Of a stretch of 36,860 bases of DNA, positions 1 to 7,667 are shown piece by piece. A program made the translations under genes and the position numbers. The DNA is from Candidatus Caenarcanales bacterium (GTDB taxonomy: Bacteria > Cyanobacteriota > Vampirovibrionia > LMEP-6097), in contig JAKVAO010000019.1 in assembly GCA_022447685.1 (NCBI GenBank), forward strand, positions 1 through 36,860. Direction: 5' to 3'. Below the pieces are notes generated by a model. That model made no database searches and was not told the origin of the DNA. It was given only the letters and a program-made list of their open reading frames with translations. The stretch's first letter is position 1; every line of letters starts with the position of its first letter.

Positions 1-157
1 TTGGGTATGACATTTATTCTTACTCCAAGTCTATAGACGCCTTCTAACCCCATTAGGTTCCATAGCTTAAATATTACCAACTTTCAAGACAGGCTCTAAG
101 GAGTTAATTGAAATTATTGATAAATTTGTTGATGAAAACAATATAAATGTACAATAT

Positions 158-796
158 ATGCCACCACTTGGATTTTATTCTATTAGGAATTTTAAGGATG
201 GTTTTCAATTTACTAAAGAAAAGCTTGCTGCTGTGGCTTTAATACTTCAAGATAAATATCCGAGTACAAAACAATTAGATGCTTTGGTTCCGTCGAAGAA
301 AATACAAGAATATTCAAAAGATAATATTGAGAAAAATAGATTTAGGGTTGATTATAATAATGAAGTTAATATTAGTGCTGTTTCTGAAGGAAGGGTTGCA
401 AGAGCACTTATAGAATTGCTAGAGACTGGCAAATTGAAATATGTGGTTTCAACTAATTCATGGGGGCATTTAGATACTAAGTTCCAGTCTGATTTCATAG
501 CAATTACGAATGATAATAAAATCGTTCCTATACAAGTAAAAGCCTCGCAGAAAAAAGCTGAAAGGACTTCTGCTGAATTAGATAGTCATGTGATTGTCAG
601 CGATCAAGGATATAATATTTTTTCTGAGCCAAGACTTTCTCAACACTTGAATGAACAAATCAAAGAGTCCAAAGGTCTAGATGAAAATATTTCAGTTATG
701 TATTTTATAGAAAAGCAAGCATCTGGAAACGGCTACATATCAGGTTTGACTGATGACAAAGAAAAGGTTCTATTAGATAAGCTTAGAACAAACTAA
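158..796 (+). CDS. PD-(D/E)XK nuclease-like protein, 5' end uncertain
   Basis: The 212-residue product has a layout seen in PD-(D/E)XK nucleases and resolvases. An acidic helix (SEGRVARALIELL, about residues 76-88) is followed by a strand with an Asp (FQSDFIAI, ~109-116) and then a strand ending in a Gln-x-Lys signature (VPIQVKAS). QxK is a known variant of the catalytic ExK. The target is unknown and the nuclease call is inference from the motif pattern. The start is doubtful: the same frame stays open upstream to the stop at 68-70 and reads like coding sequence (PTFKTGSKELIEI), but holds no ATG, GTG or TTG. An AAGGAG sits at 98-103, so an ATT start near 113 or loss of the true 5' end are both possible. 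The 3' end overlaps dapL by 4 bp in convergent orientation. Confidence 0.55.
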   Translation: MPPLGFYSIRNFKDGFQFTKEKLAAVALILQDKYPSTKQLDALVPSKKIQEYSKDNIEKNRFRVDYNNEVNISAVSEGRVARALIELLETGKLKYVVSTNSWGHLDTKFQSDFIAITNDNKIVPIQVKASQKKAERTSAELDSHVIVSDQGYNIFSEPRLSQHLNEQIKESKGLDENISVMYFIEKQASGNGYISGLTDDKEKVLLDKLRTN

Positions 797-2025
797 TCAA
801 ACTTAATCCCAGCTTCCTTAAGTCTAGTGAATGCAAGCTCAACTCTATCTACATCAGTAGTAAGAGCCATTCTGAAATATCCTTCACCAGCATCACCGAA
901 GGCATTACCAGGTGAAACTACAATACCGCACTCATCTAGAAGCTTTTCACAGAATTCAGATGATGAAGTGAAAGACTTAGGAATTGGAGCCCAAACAAAC
1001 ATAGATGATTTAGGAGCTTCGATATCACATCCAAGTTCTTTAAGTCCTTTAACTATAGCGGTTCTTCTATCGTCATAGATAGCATTTCTTTGATCTAAAG
1101 TTTTTTGATCAATTTCTAGTGCTTCTAAACATGCTTTCTGTATAGCTTTGAAGATTCCAGAATCAACATTGGTTTTCACTTGAGAAAGGGCTTGGATAGC
1201 ATCAGCTTTACCTAGAACCCAACCTGCTCTCCAGCCAGTCATGTTGTAACTCTTAGAGAAAGAATGAAACTCTATAGCCACTTCTTCAGCGCCCTTGGCG
1301 TTGAAAATAGATGGAGCCTGATAGTTATCAAAAGTAATTTCTGAGTAAGCCATATCGTGGCAAAGTAAAATATTATGTTCTTTACAGAAATCTACTGCTT
1401 CTTGGAAAAACTCAACAGGTGCAATCGCGCTTGTTGGGTTGTTCGGGTAGTTTAAGAACATTATTTTAGATTTTTTAGCGATATCAGCTGGAATAGCTTT
1501 CAAGTCTGGTAAGAAGTTGTTTTCTTCTTTTAAAGGCATTTTGTATGGAGTACCACCTGCAAAGATAGTTCCAGTGTTATATACAGGATAACCAGGATCA
1601 GGAACTAATGTGTAATCACCTGGATCTATATACGCTAAGAAAATATTGTGAATCGCTTCTTTAGAGCCAATACTAGAAACACATTCAGTTACAGGATCAA
1701 ATTCTTGGATACCAAACTTTTTAGAAGTCCACTTACAAACAGCTTTTCTATACTCTAGAGTACCAGTATATGGAGGGTAATCATGAGTTTTAGGGTCATT
1801 GATAGCTTCGTGCATTGCATCGATAACACAAGAGAAAGTCGGCATATCAGGATCACCAATACCCATATTGATAATATCTACACCCTTTGCAATTGCTGCT
1901 GCTTTCTTCTCATCTAATCTTGCAAATAGATAAGGAGGGATTTTTTCTAGTCTTTTGGAAGTTTCTACTTTTTGCTGAGTTGCCATATCCTGCATGATTT
2001 TAGCTAATTTTATCCATTTTTGCAT
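793..2025 (-). CDS. dapL: LL-diaminopimelate aminotransferase
   Basis: A PLP-dependent class I/II aminotransferase that converts tetrahydrodipicolinate directly to LL-2,6-diaminopimelate, using glutamate as amino donor, for lysine and peptidoglycan synthesis. Fold-type I features are visible: the N-terminal substrate-binding IGDPDMPT, the mid-region NYPNNPTSA, and the PLP-lysine motif SFSKSYNMTGWRAGW near residue 260. The 410-residue length is normal for the family. The first Met lies 13 residues ahead of a second plausible start at 1986 (MATQQKVE), which fits the usual N-terminus better; neither has a strong ribosome binding site. DapL is the cyanobacterial, plant and chlamydial type of DAP pathway and is one reason for the lineage guess. 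Another aminotransferase of the family (aspartate or alanine type) is the alternative, but the overall match to DapL is strong. Confidence 0.88.
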   Translation of the reverse strand: MQKWIKLAKIMQDMATQQKVETSKRLEKIPPYLFARLDEKKAAAIAKGVDIINMGIGDPDMPTFSCVIDAMHEAINDPKTHDYPPYTGTLEYRKAVCKWTSKKFGIQEFDPVTECVSSIGSKEAIHNIFLAYIDPGDYTLVPDPGYPVYNTGTIFAGGTPYKMPLKEENNFLPDLKAIPADIAKKSKIMFLNYPNNPTSAIAPVEFFQEAVDFCKEHNILLCHDMAYSEITFDNYQAPSIFNAKGAEEVAIEFHSFSKSYNMTGWRAGWVLGKADAIQALSQVKTNVDSGIFKAIQKACLEALEIDQKTLDQRNAIYDDRRTAIVKGLKELGCDIEAPKSSMFVWAPIPKSFTSSSEFCEKLLDECGIVVSPGNAFGDAGEGYFRMALTTDVDRVELAFTRLKEAGIKFD

Positions 2026-2059
2026 TAATATTTTTTTATCTGCAACTTGAGTCTTATTT

Positions 2060-2068
2060 TGATATAAT
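2060..2068 (+). promoter_or_regulatory. Extended -10 promoter (TGATATAAT)
   Basis: A perfect TATAAT at 2063-2068 is preceded by TGA, giving an extended -10 that tolerates a poor -35; no good -35 is seen. The start of transcription would fall near 2075, about 60 bases before the next ATG. It sits between divergent dapL and the 612-aa gene. The same nonamer recurs before rplJ and before the 73-aa gene. Confidence 0.55.
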
Positions 2069-2137
2069 ATTTCCTTAACAATTGTGTTATTCTCTTAAGT
2101 TTAAATGAGATAAAAATACAAGAGGAACTCAGAGTCA

Positions 2138-3976
2138 ATGTTACTTATAAAAGGCTTTCTTGAAGATGCTTCAGCTTTCAGCTCAGAGAAGAGCTTTAAG
2201 TCTTTTTATTTGACTTTATCTTACAAATCTAACTTCAATGATTCCTACAAAAATATGGGACTCAAATCTGAAGTGAAAAAAACAAAGTTTATCGGTGGCA
2301 AAGATGCTTATGACACTAAAGATCTTGCTTTGATCAATGAGAAAAAGCTTAGTCTCAATGTGATTAAGAATATTAGAGATATCAGCGGTTATGAAGACGA
2401 GAAAAGCTCAGAGTTAGTTCAGACTCAAGTTGAAAATTCAAATTATGCAAAAGAAGAGTTAAATCTACTTGAGAATATAACCAGGATTGAAGTTGCTCCA
2501 AGTGGTGAGTTTGTTATCCAAGTTCCCAAAAAATTAAATCCTAGTGAAAGTGTTTCCCTGAAAGTTTATTCTCCACATGGTGAATTTACAAAAGAATTTA
2601 GCTATTTGATGGAGGATTTGAAAAATTTGGCAGAAGCTAAGAAGGATCTAAGATTAAAAATTGAGGCAAAATCAAGAACTTTTACTAGAAGACAATTCCA
2701 GACTAAAGAGCAGAAAGTCAGAAAATTAAGTGGGTCCATAAACTCTATTGAGGCAGGAGCAATTCCAGAGGGGCTGAAATTAGTCCTATGGGGCTCCAAT
2801 AAACAATTGAAGCGCTTTAATGATAGTGATATGAAGGTCCTAGCTGTTGCTTTTACTGCTAAAGATGGTGCTTTTGAATTTGAGTATTCAGAACATGAAC
2901 CTTTGAAGACAGCTTACCTAAGTGTTTCTGCTGACGAGATTCTAGCAAAAAAACTAGAGATACTTGCTGATGGACACCTTCCTGAGTCTATGAGTTTGAT
3001 GTTTAGATCTATTAAATATAGTAAATTTATTGATTCTAATTCATCTAAGTCATACCAGAGTACAATGTCGGAGATTTTCTTCTATAGGGTTATCAGGACT
3101 TCTCAGTTTGGTTATGAAGATCAGATGAATAGTTCTAATTTTATTAAGCCACTTTCTTGCTTTGATCAAAATTATCAAAGTGAAATGAAACAAGTTGCTC
3201 ATGGGCACGTTCTGGTTCTAAAACAATCTTGGACAGCTAAGCAGGCTTGTAAATTGGATGGGGATTACCAAAGAAAACTTGTGGAATCTGTTTTCGATGA
3301 GAAGTTTAGTCAGTATTACCTGGGAGGGCTTGGCTTTGCTCTTAATCTAGGTAGTATTAAAGCCAATGATAAGTACGCTACAGAACTATTGGGGAGTGCA
3401 TACTCCTACATCGAAGAAGAATTGAAATCTAAGCTTTTTCTTCTGAAATCTCAGAAATCTTGCTCTTTTGTTGATATTGAAGTTGAGCAGAGTTTGTTTG
3501 ATGTTAGAGCTGTGCTATTTGTCCCATATGAGATGAAGAAGTTCGACATGGCTGAAGTTTTAATGTATAAGTCATTACTGCAAAATAATCTTCTTGAATC
3601 ATCTTATGAGCCCTTGCTTGCAAATATGAAAGCTTTTAGTGAAGATAATGTTGATCTTGATATCGATAACTTCCTCTTCCACGTAAATCAGAATCTATCC
3701 TATTATCACCGTTTAATTTGGTATAAAATGGACTCTAATCGCAGGTTTGAGATCTTGGATAATTGCATCAGTCCAAATACCAATGGGCGAAGTATTGCTT
3801 CTATAGTGGAGAACAAGGTCCTAGGTATTCTTGGTAACTCAATAATTCTTCCTCTAGCAGCAGGTTATAACTATAATGCTGGTTCCAAAGACGAGGTTAA
3901 TGAATCTCTTATAGAACTTTATAAGAAAACTTCATTAACTAGCACCTTTAACCTTAAGCTTCCGATGGAAGCTTAA
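2138..3976 (+). CDS. Unknown 612-aa protein with an Ig/carboxypeptidase-regulatory-like segment
   Basis: I do not recognise the family. The start at 2138 follows an AAGAGGAA ribosome binding site at about 2120-2127 and the extended -10 promoter upstream. There is no signal peptide or membrane segment. Residues ~115-155 form a short beta-rich stretch (IEVAPSGEFVIQVPK). A charged helix follows. Residues ~198-275 then look like a carboxypeptidase-regulatory or Ig-like beta domain, with KLSGSINSIEAGAIPEGLKL followed by a FTAKDGAFEFEYS turn. The C-terminal half is mixed and scattered with cysteines. It stands alone between the divergent dapL and the convergent cysS, and its stop overlaps the cysS stop by 3 bases. 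Codon use resembles the neighbours. No function is proposed. Confidence 0.75.
   Translation: MLLIKGFLEDASAFSSEKSFKSFYLTLSYKSNFNDSYKNMGLKSEVKKTKFIGGKDAYDTKDLALINEKKLSLNVIKNIRDISGYEDEKSSELVQTQVENSNYAKEELNLLENITRIEVAPSGEFVIQVPKKLNPSESVSLKVYSPHGEFTKEFSYLMEDLKNLAEAKKDLRLKIEAKSRTFTRRQFQTKEQKVRKLSGSINSIEAGAIPEGLKLVLWGSNKQLKRFNDSDMKVLAVAFTAKDGAFEFEYSEHEPLKTAYLSVSADEILAKKLEILADGHLPESMSLMFRSIKYSKFIDSNSSKSYQSTMSEIFFYRVIRTSQFGYEDQMNSSNFIKPLSCFDQNYQSEMKQVAHGHVLVLKQSWTAKQACKLDGDYQRKLVESVFDEKFSQYYLGGLGFALNLGSIKANDKYATELLGSAYSYIEEELKSKLFLLKSQKSCSFVDIEVEQSLFDVRAVLFVPYEMKKFDMAEVLMYKSLLQNNLLESSYEPLLANMKAFSEDNVDLDIDNFLFHVNQNLSYYHRLIWYKMDSNRRFEILDNCISPNTNGRSIASIVENKVLGILGNSIILPLAAGYNYNAGSKDEVNESLIELYKKTSLTSTFNLKLPMEA
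3954..3976. repeat. Perfect 10-bp inverted repeat across two convergent stop codons
   Basis: TTAAGCTTCC, a 3-base spacer GAT, and GGAAGCTTAA form a perfect hairpin. Its right arm holds the TAA of the 612-aa gene (3974-3976) and overlaps the TAA of cysS (3973-3975 on the other strand). No U-tract follows on either strand, so it is not a standard intrinsic terminator. It could stabilise both 3' ends. Confidence 0.5.
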
Positions 3977-5382
3977 ACATCACTAAAAGACCATTCACTA
4001 GCTTTATCACGATAATCTTTGATACTGATGCCAGCTGCTTGAAGTTGATCACGGATTTTATCACTAGTCGCGAAGTCTTTATTGGCTCTAGCCTGCTCAC
4101 GAATTTCAAGTAATTGACTGACTATTGCATCCATGGCTTCTAGTTTCTGAGTATTACTGCTAGTTTGAGTTTCTAAATTGAAGCCAAGTATAGAAAGTAA
4201 GTAAATGATAGTATCTTTAGATTTTTCATCTTGGGATTTCTCGAATAACAATGCAAGAGCTTGCGGGCTAGATAAATCATTATCCATAAACTTTTCGAAT
4301 TCTTTAATCAAACTCTGATCCAAAGAATCTTTAAACTGTTTTTCTATTTCACTAGCTTCAAGGTTCACAGCTTCTTCTTTGATGTATTGAAGCCTTTGGC
4401 TAAGTGAGTTTAGAAGTTTTTTGAACCCATTCTCTGCACTTTGTAATGCTTCATTAGTGAAGTTGATCTGCCTCTTGTAGTGAGTTGCAAGGCAGAAGTA
4501 CCTGATAGTATTTGGGCTGAATTTAGCTAAGGTATCTTTGATAGTCATGTAATTATTCAAAGACTTAGACATTTTGGTACCATTCACCATAACCATACCG
4601 TTGTGCATCCAGTATTTAGCTAGTGCTTCACCTGTGAGGCATTCAGATTGAGCACATTCATTCTCGTGATGTGGAAATATTAAATCGTCTCCACCACTAT
4701 GAATATCTAGAGTATTCATATCATGTTTCTCTAGAATTGATTTGATCATAGTACTGCACTCAAGATGCCAACCAGGTCTACCGTAACCCCAAGGTGACTT
4801 GAAACTAGTTTCTTTATCATCTGGGAAAGCCTTCCATAGCGCAAAGTCGAGTTGGTCTTCTTTCTTACTGTTTTCTTCTATCCTGCCGTGACCTTCTTTT
4901 AGCTGTTCTATACTTTGCTTCTTTAATTGACCATAGTCCTTATGGCATTTGATTCTGAAATACACATCACCTTCAACTTCGTAGGCAGCACCTTTGTCCA
5001 TTAATCCTTGAATGAATTCAATCATTTCATCAATGTAGTCAGTAGCTCTAGGTTCAAAGTCTGGCCAAGAAACGTTTAACGCAGACATATCTGCCCAGAA
5101 TTCATATGTGTATTTTCTAGATAAAGTATCAGGGGAAATATTTAATTCTTTAGCTCTATTGATAATCTTGTCATCAACATTAGTGATATTTCTAATCCAG
5201 TTAACTTTGTAACCTTTATATCTTAAATACCTTGCTAGTAAATCCCAAGTGATAGCACTTCGAGCGTGACCAATATGTGAATCATCGTAAACTGTAGGAC
5301 CGCAAGAGTAAATATGAACCAAATCTTCTTTGAGATTTTTAAAATCTTCAAGCTTATTCGTTAAATTATTAAATACCTTCAC
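3973..5382 (-). CDS. cysS: Cysteine--tRNA ligase
   Basis: Charges tRNA-Cys with cysteine in the cytoplasm. It is a class I synthetase with all signatures: zinc ligand Cys27 in SCGPTVYDDS, the HIGH motif at residues 36-39, the ECSTMI and HHENECAQSE metal-site region in mid-protein, and KMSKS near residue 271 (GTKMSKSLNN). The 469-residue length is typical. The start codon is GTG at 5382, directly next to the ybeY TGA (TGAGTG), so translation is probably coupled to ybeY. It is the last gene of the long minus-strand block that begins with flagellar genes. Its 3' end meets the 612-aa gene head-on with overlapping stops. Confidence 0.97.
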   Translation of the reverse strand: MKVFNNLTNKLEDFKNLKEDLVHIYSCGPTVYDDSHIGHARSAITWDLLARYLRYKGYKVNWIRNITNVDDKIINRAKELNISPDTLSRKYTYEFWADMSALNVSWPDFEPRATDYIDEMIEFIQGLMDKGAAYEVEGDVYFRIKCHKDYGQLKKQSIEQLKEGHGRIEENSKKEDQLDFALWKAFPDDKETSFKSPWGYGRPGWHLECSTMIKSILEKHDMNTLDIHSGGDDLIFPHHENECAQSECLTGEALAKYWMHNGMVMVNGTKMSKSLNNYMTIKDTLAKFSPNTIRYFCLATHYKRQINFTNEALQSAENGFKKLLNSLSQRLQYIKEEAVNLEASEIEKQFKDSLDQSLIKEFEKFMDNDLSSPQALALLFEKSQDEKSKDTIIYLLSILGFNLETQTSSNTQKLEAMDAIVSQLLEIREQARANKDFATSDKIRDQLQAAGISIKDYRDKASEWSFSDV

Positions 5383-5871
5383 TCAGTCTAAAATACCATA
5401 ACTTATTAGTACTTGTTTCTGAAAATCAAACATTTCTTTAGCTTCATCTTCTGTTTCATGGTCAAAACCAAGCAAATGCAAGACTCCATGTATGAATAGA
5501 AAGATTAATTCTCTTCTCAGGCTGTAAGCAAATTCTTTGGCTTGCTCTGCTGCTCTTTCGGTACAAATGATAATATCACCGAGTGCTTCAATTTCACCTT
5601 CTGGAACTTTAATCGGACTTGCGTTGAAAGATAGTACATCAGTTACCTTGTCTTTATTGCGAAAGTTTCTATTCAACTCCTGAATTTCACTTGCCTCACA
5701 AAAGCTAAGGCAAATCTCCTTATTCCTGTGATCTTGAATATTTGTAATCTCATAGCAGAGCTGAGTGATTTTTTGCCAATCAGCAGCGCCACTAATACTA
5801 ATTAGTTCTTTACTTGTTTCTGAATTTAAATATTCTTCTTTAGAATCACGGTTGATTACAGTAACTGGCAT
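5383..5871 (-). CDS. ybeY: Endoribonuclease YbeY (rRNA maturation factor)
   Basis: A zinc-dependent endoribonuclease involved in 16S rRNA 3'-end maturation and ribosome quality control. The family signature HGVLHLLGFDHE, supplying the three zinc histidines, is at about residues 128-139, and the upstream NRNFRNKDKVTDVLSF block is also conserved. The 162-residue length is normal. It starts 4 bases after the hook/rod gene stop and abuts cysS, so it seems to be part of the same transcript. No clear ribosome binding site precedes the ATG. Confidence 0.95.
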   Translation of the reverse strand: MPVTVINRDSKEEYLNSETSKELISISGAADWQKITQLCYEITNIQDHRNKEICLSFCEASEIQELNRNFRNKDKVTDVLSFNASPIKVPEGEIEALGDIIICTERAAEQAKEFAYSLRRELIFLFIHGVLHLLGFDHETEDEAKEMFDFQKQVLISYGILD

Positions 5872-5875
5872 ATAT

Positions 5876-6781
5876 TTACTGTATCAATTCTATAGCAGTA
5901 CCAGTGATTTTATCTGCAAGTTTTTGAGCTTGAGTTGCGAACTGGAAATATCTTTGAGCTTCTGTAAGATAGTGAGCTTCTACTTTTGAGAATACATTAC
6001 TCTTCTCTATCGCTTCTGAAAGTATTGTACTGTTGGTACTTGCCAAAGTAGGTAAGCCAGAGCTTTCATTAGGTTCGAAGTAAACTCCGTCTTTTTTATC
6101 GGTTAAGCCTTCAGCGTTATTGAAATTAGCTAATTGGATTTTATAAAGCGAAACTAAGTTGTTACCATCTTTTCCGTAGACTATTCCGTCTTCAGCGATT
6201 TTGATCTCATCATATAGACCGAGGTATTTACCATTGCGAGGATCTAGGGCAAGGCTTATTTCTTGAGTGTTACCAATCGGTCTCCCTGGTGGTACAAGTT
6301 GTTGGTCAGCACCGCTATTGGAATAATTGAAAACATTTGCTTGGAAGAAATCGGTTCGGTTGGTGGGGTCTGTATTATAGGCATTGAGTGTTCTTTCTCT
6401 TCTTAATCTAGTATAGGAACCTTCAAGTGGAGTCCCCATTAATTTAAAACCTTCTTTCGTAACCATTGTTCCAGACCCATCTATATGAAAGTCACCAAGG
6501 CGTGTGTACATAGTTTGATGTTTATCTGGGTCCCAAACTGTGAAAAACCCTTTACCTTTGATATATAGTTTGGTCCATTCTCCAATTCTTGGCTCTTGTT
6601 TACCCTGCTTCATGCTGATGCCACTATCAACAATTTCACCACCATGCATAAAATCTTTGAAAGCCCATCTTTTGGCTCTATGACCATCCATTCCCATTCC
6701 AGCGATATTACCTGAGATGATAGATATAAGCTCTGTTGAACTCATGGTCTGGTTTTGTGATAAATGGTGTAGATTATTCAT
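5876..6781 (-). CDS. Flagellar hook/basal-body rod family protein (FlgE/FlgF/FlgG type)
   Basis: An axial structural protein exported by the flagellar type III system. The N-terminus carries a diverged form of the family motif (SGNIAGMGMDGHRAKRWAFKD, cf. GNNIAN..T.GFK....F.D). Residues ~85-112 hold the typical core 'TRLGDF..D..G..V...G..L.G' (MYTRLGDFHIDGSGTMVTK). The C-terminal ~35 residues form the helix expected to polymerise with the N-terminal one (AHYLTEAQRYFQFATQAQ). At 301 residues it is longer than usual FlgF/FlgG (~250-260) and shorter than most FlgE, so I leave the exact member open. The family's N-terminal Asn-Ile-Ala-Asn is degraded. It starts 6 bases after the FliK-like stop and is followed 4 bases later by ybeY. 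Confidence 0.8.
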   Translation of the reverse strand: MNNLHHLSQNQTMSSTELISIISGNIAGMGMDGHRAKRWAFKDFMHGGEIVDSGISMKQGKQEPRIGEWTKLYIKGKGFFTVWDPDKHQTMYTRLGDFHIDGSGTMVTKEGFKLMGTPLEGSYTRLRRERTLNAYNTDPTNRTDFFQANVFNYSNSGADQQLVPPGRPIGNTQEISLALDPRNGKYLGLYDEIKIAEDGIVYGKDGNNLVSLYKIQLANFNNAEGLTDKKDGVYFEPNESSGLPTLASTNSTILSEAIEKSNVFSKVEAHYLTEAQRYFQFATQAQKLADKITGTAIELIQ

Positions 6782-6787
6782 ATTTAT

Positions 6788-7633
6788 TTACCCATATAGC
6801 TTTGCGACATCAAAAATCTGTGTTTCGCCCATTCTCACATTTTTCTTTGCAAGAATAGATCTTAAGATACCTTCTTTTGTTTTAAAAATTGATACTAGGT
6901 CTTTGGATCCGATAGCTTGTATATCTACGTTACTACCACGCATTCTAACTATCACAGTTTTCACATCTTCTACATCAGGGATATCAAGTCTAATAGCTTT
7001 ATTTTTTCCATCTTCCATTAACCTAGGAGCTAAAATTTCCCATTGTGCCAATTGTTGTTTTCTTTGTTCCTCTATACTTTGTTGCTGCTGGTTAGTTTGC
7101 CCAGCATTTACCTGTTCTTGCTTATCCTGTGCAGCTTCATCCATGCTATGTTGCTTACTTGAATAGTGGGCATCTTCATCTAGCTCTTGTCTTTGAGCTG
7201 TTTCTTGATTCCTAGCTTGCTCTACAGCTCTATGAGTATCTTGCTTACTCATAGCTATTTTCTTATGAGACTTTTTTAAATCTGCTTCTTCGTCTGATTC
7301 AGCTAGAGCATCTGGATTATGTTTGTGCTTATTCTTTGTTTGTTTTTGACCAAATTTTGATTTTAGTTGCTCTTTACCAGCTTTGGCTATGTCTTTAGGA
7401 TTTAGTTCCTGGTCTTCTAATTCCTGATCTTGCTCAGTCTTTAATCTGTCATTTTTACCTTTCTTATTAAGAGTTGCCATTTGTTCAGCAAAACTCATAG
7501 ACTTAGCTTTATCATTCAAGCCTTTAGCCCCATTCTTAGTATTAGCTGTATTAGCTTTACTATTAGGTTCCGTCTTTGTTTCTCTACCCTGGTCTCGATT
7601 TACAGGTATAGTTGATCCTTGTAGGTCACTCAT
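6788..7633 (-). CDS. FliK-like flagellar hook-length control protein (probable)
   Basis: The 281-residue product has two parts. Residues 1-~195 are hydrophilic, low-complexity and Gln/Lys/Asp/Glu-rich (EEQRKQQ, TNQQQQSIEEQ), so probably disordered. Residues ~205-281 form a compact alpha/beta domain (IRLDIPDVEDVKTVIVRMRG, then VDIQAIGSKDLVSIFKTKEG). This resembles the C-terminal domain of FliK, the secreted molecular ruler that switches the export gate from hook to filament substrates. Placement directly before a hook/rod gene and after large probable export substrates supports the call, but similarity is structural in style rather than clear residue identity. The ATG has no Shine-Dalgarno, while a TATAAT lies at 7635-7640, one base upstream. 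Confidence 0.55.
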   Translation of the reverse strand: MSDLQGSTIPVNRDQGRETKTEPNSKANTANTKNGAKGLNDKAKSMSFAEQMATLNKKGKNDRLKTEQDQELEDQELNPKDIAKAGKEQLKSKFGQKQTKNKHKHNPDALAESDEEADLKKSHKKIAMSKQDTHRAVEQARNQETAQRQELDEDAHYSSKQHSMDEAAQDKQEQVNAGQTNQQQQSIEEQRKQQLAQWEILAPRLMEDGKNKAIRLDIPDVEDVKTVIVRMRGSNVDIQAIGSKDLVSIFKTKEGILRSILAKKNVRMGETQIFDVAKLYG

Positions 7634-7667
7634 AATTATAGTGTAGGTAATTTAGATTAAGGATTGG

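Noticed and set aside
1..70. Coding start at ATG 7
   Set aside because: Frame stops after nine codons at the TAG near 34-36 and is not in frame with the nuclease-like gene.
6717..7166. A 149-residue plus-strand frame with many Cys and Ser
   Set aside because: Antisense shadow of the Gln-rich FliK-like gene; no ribosome binding site and unnatural composition.
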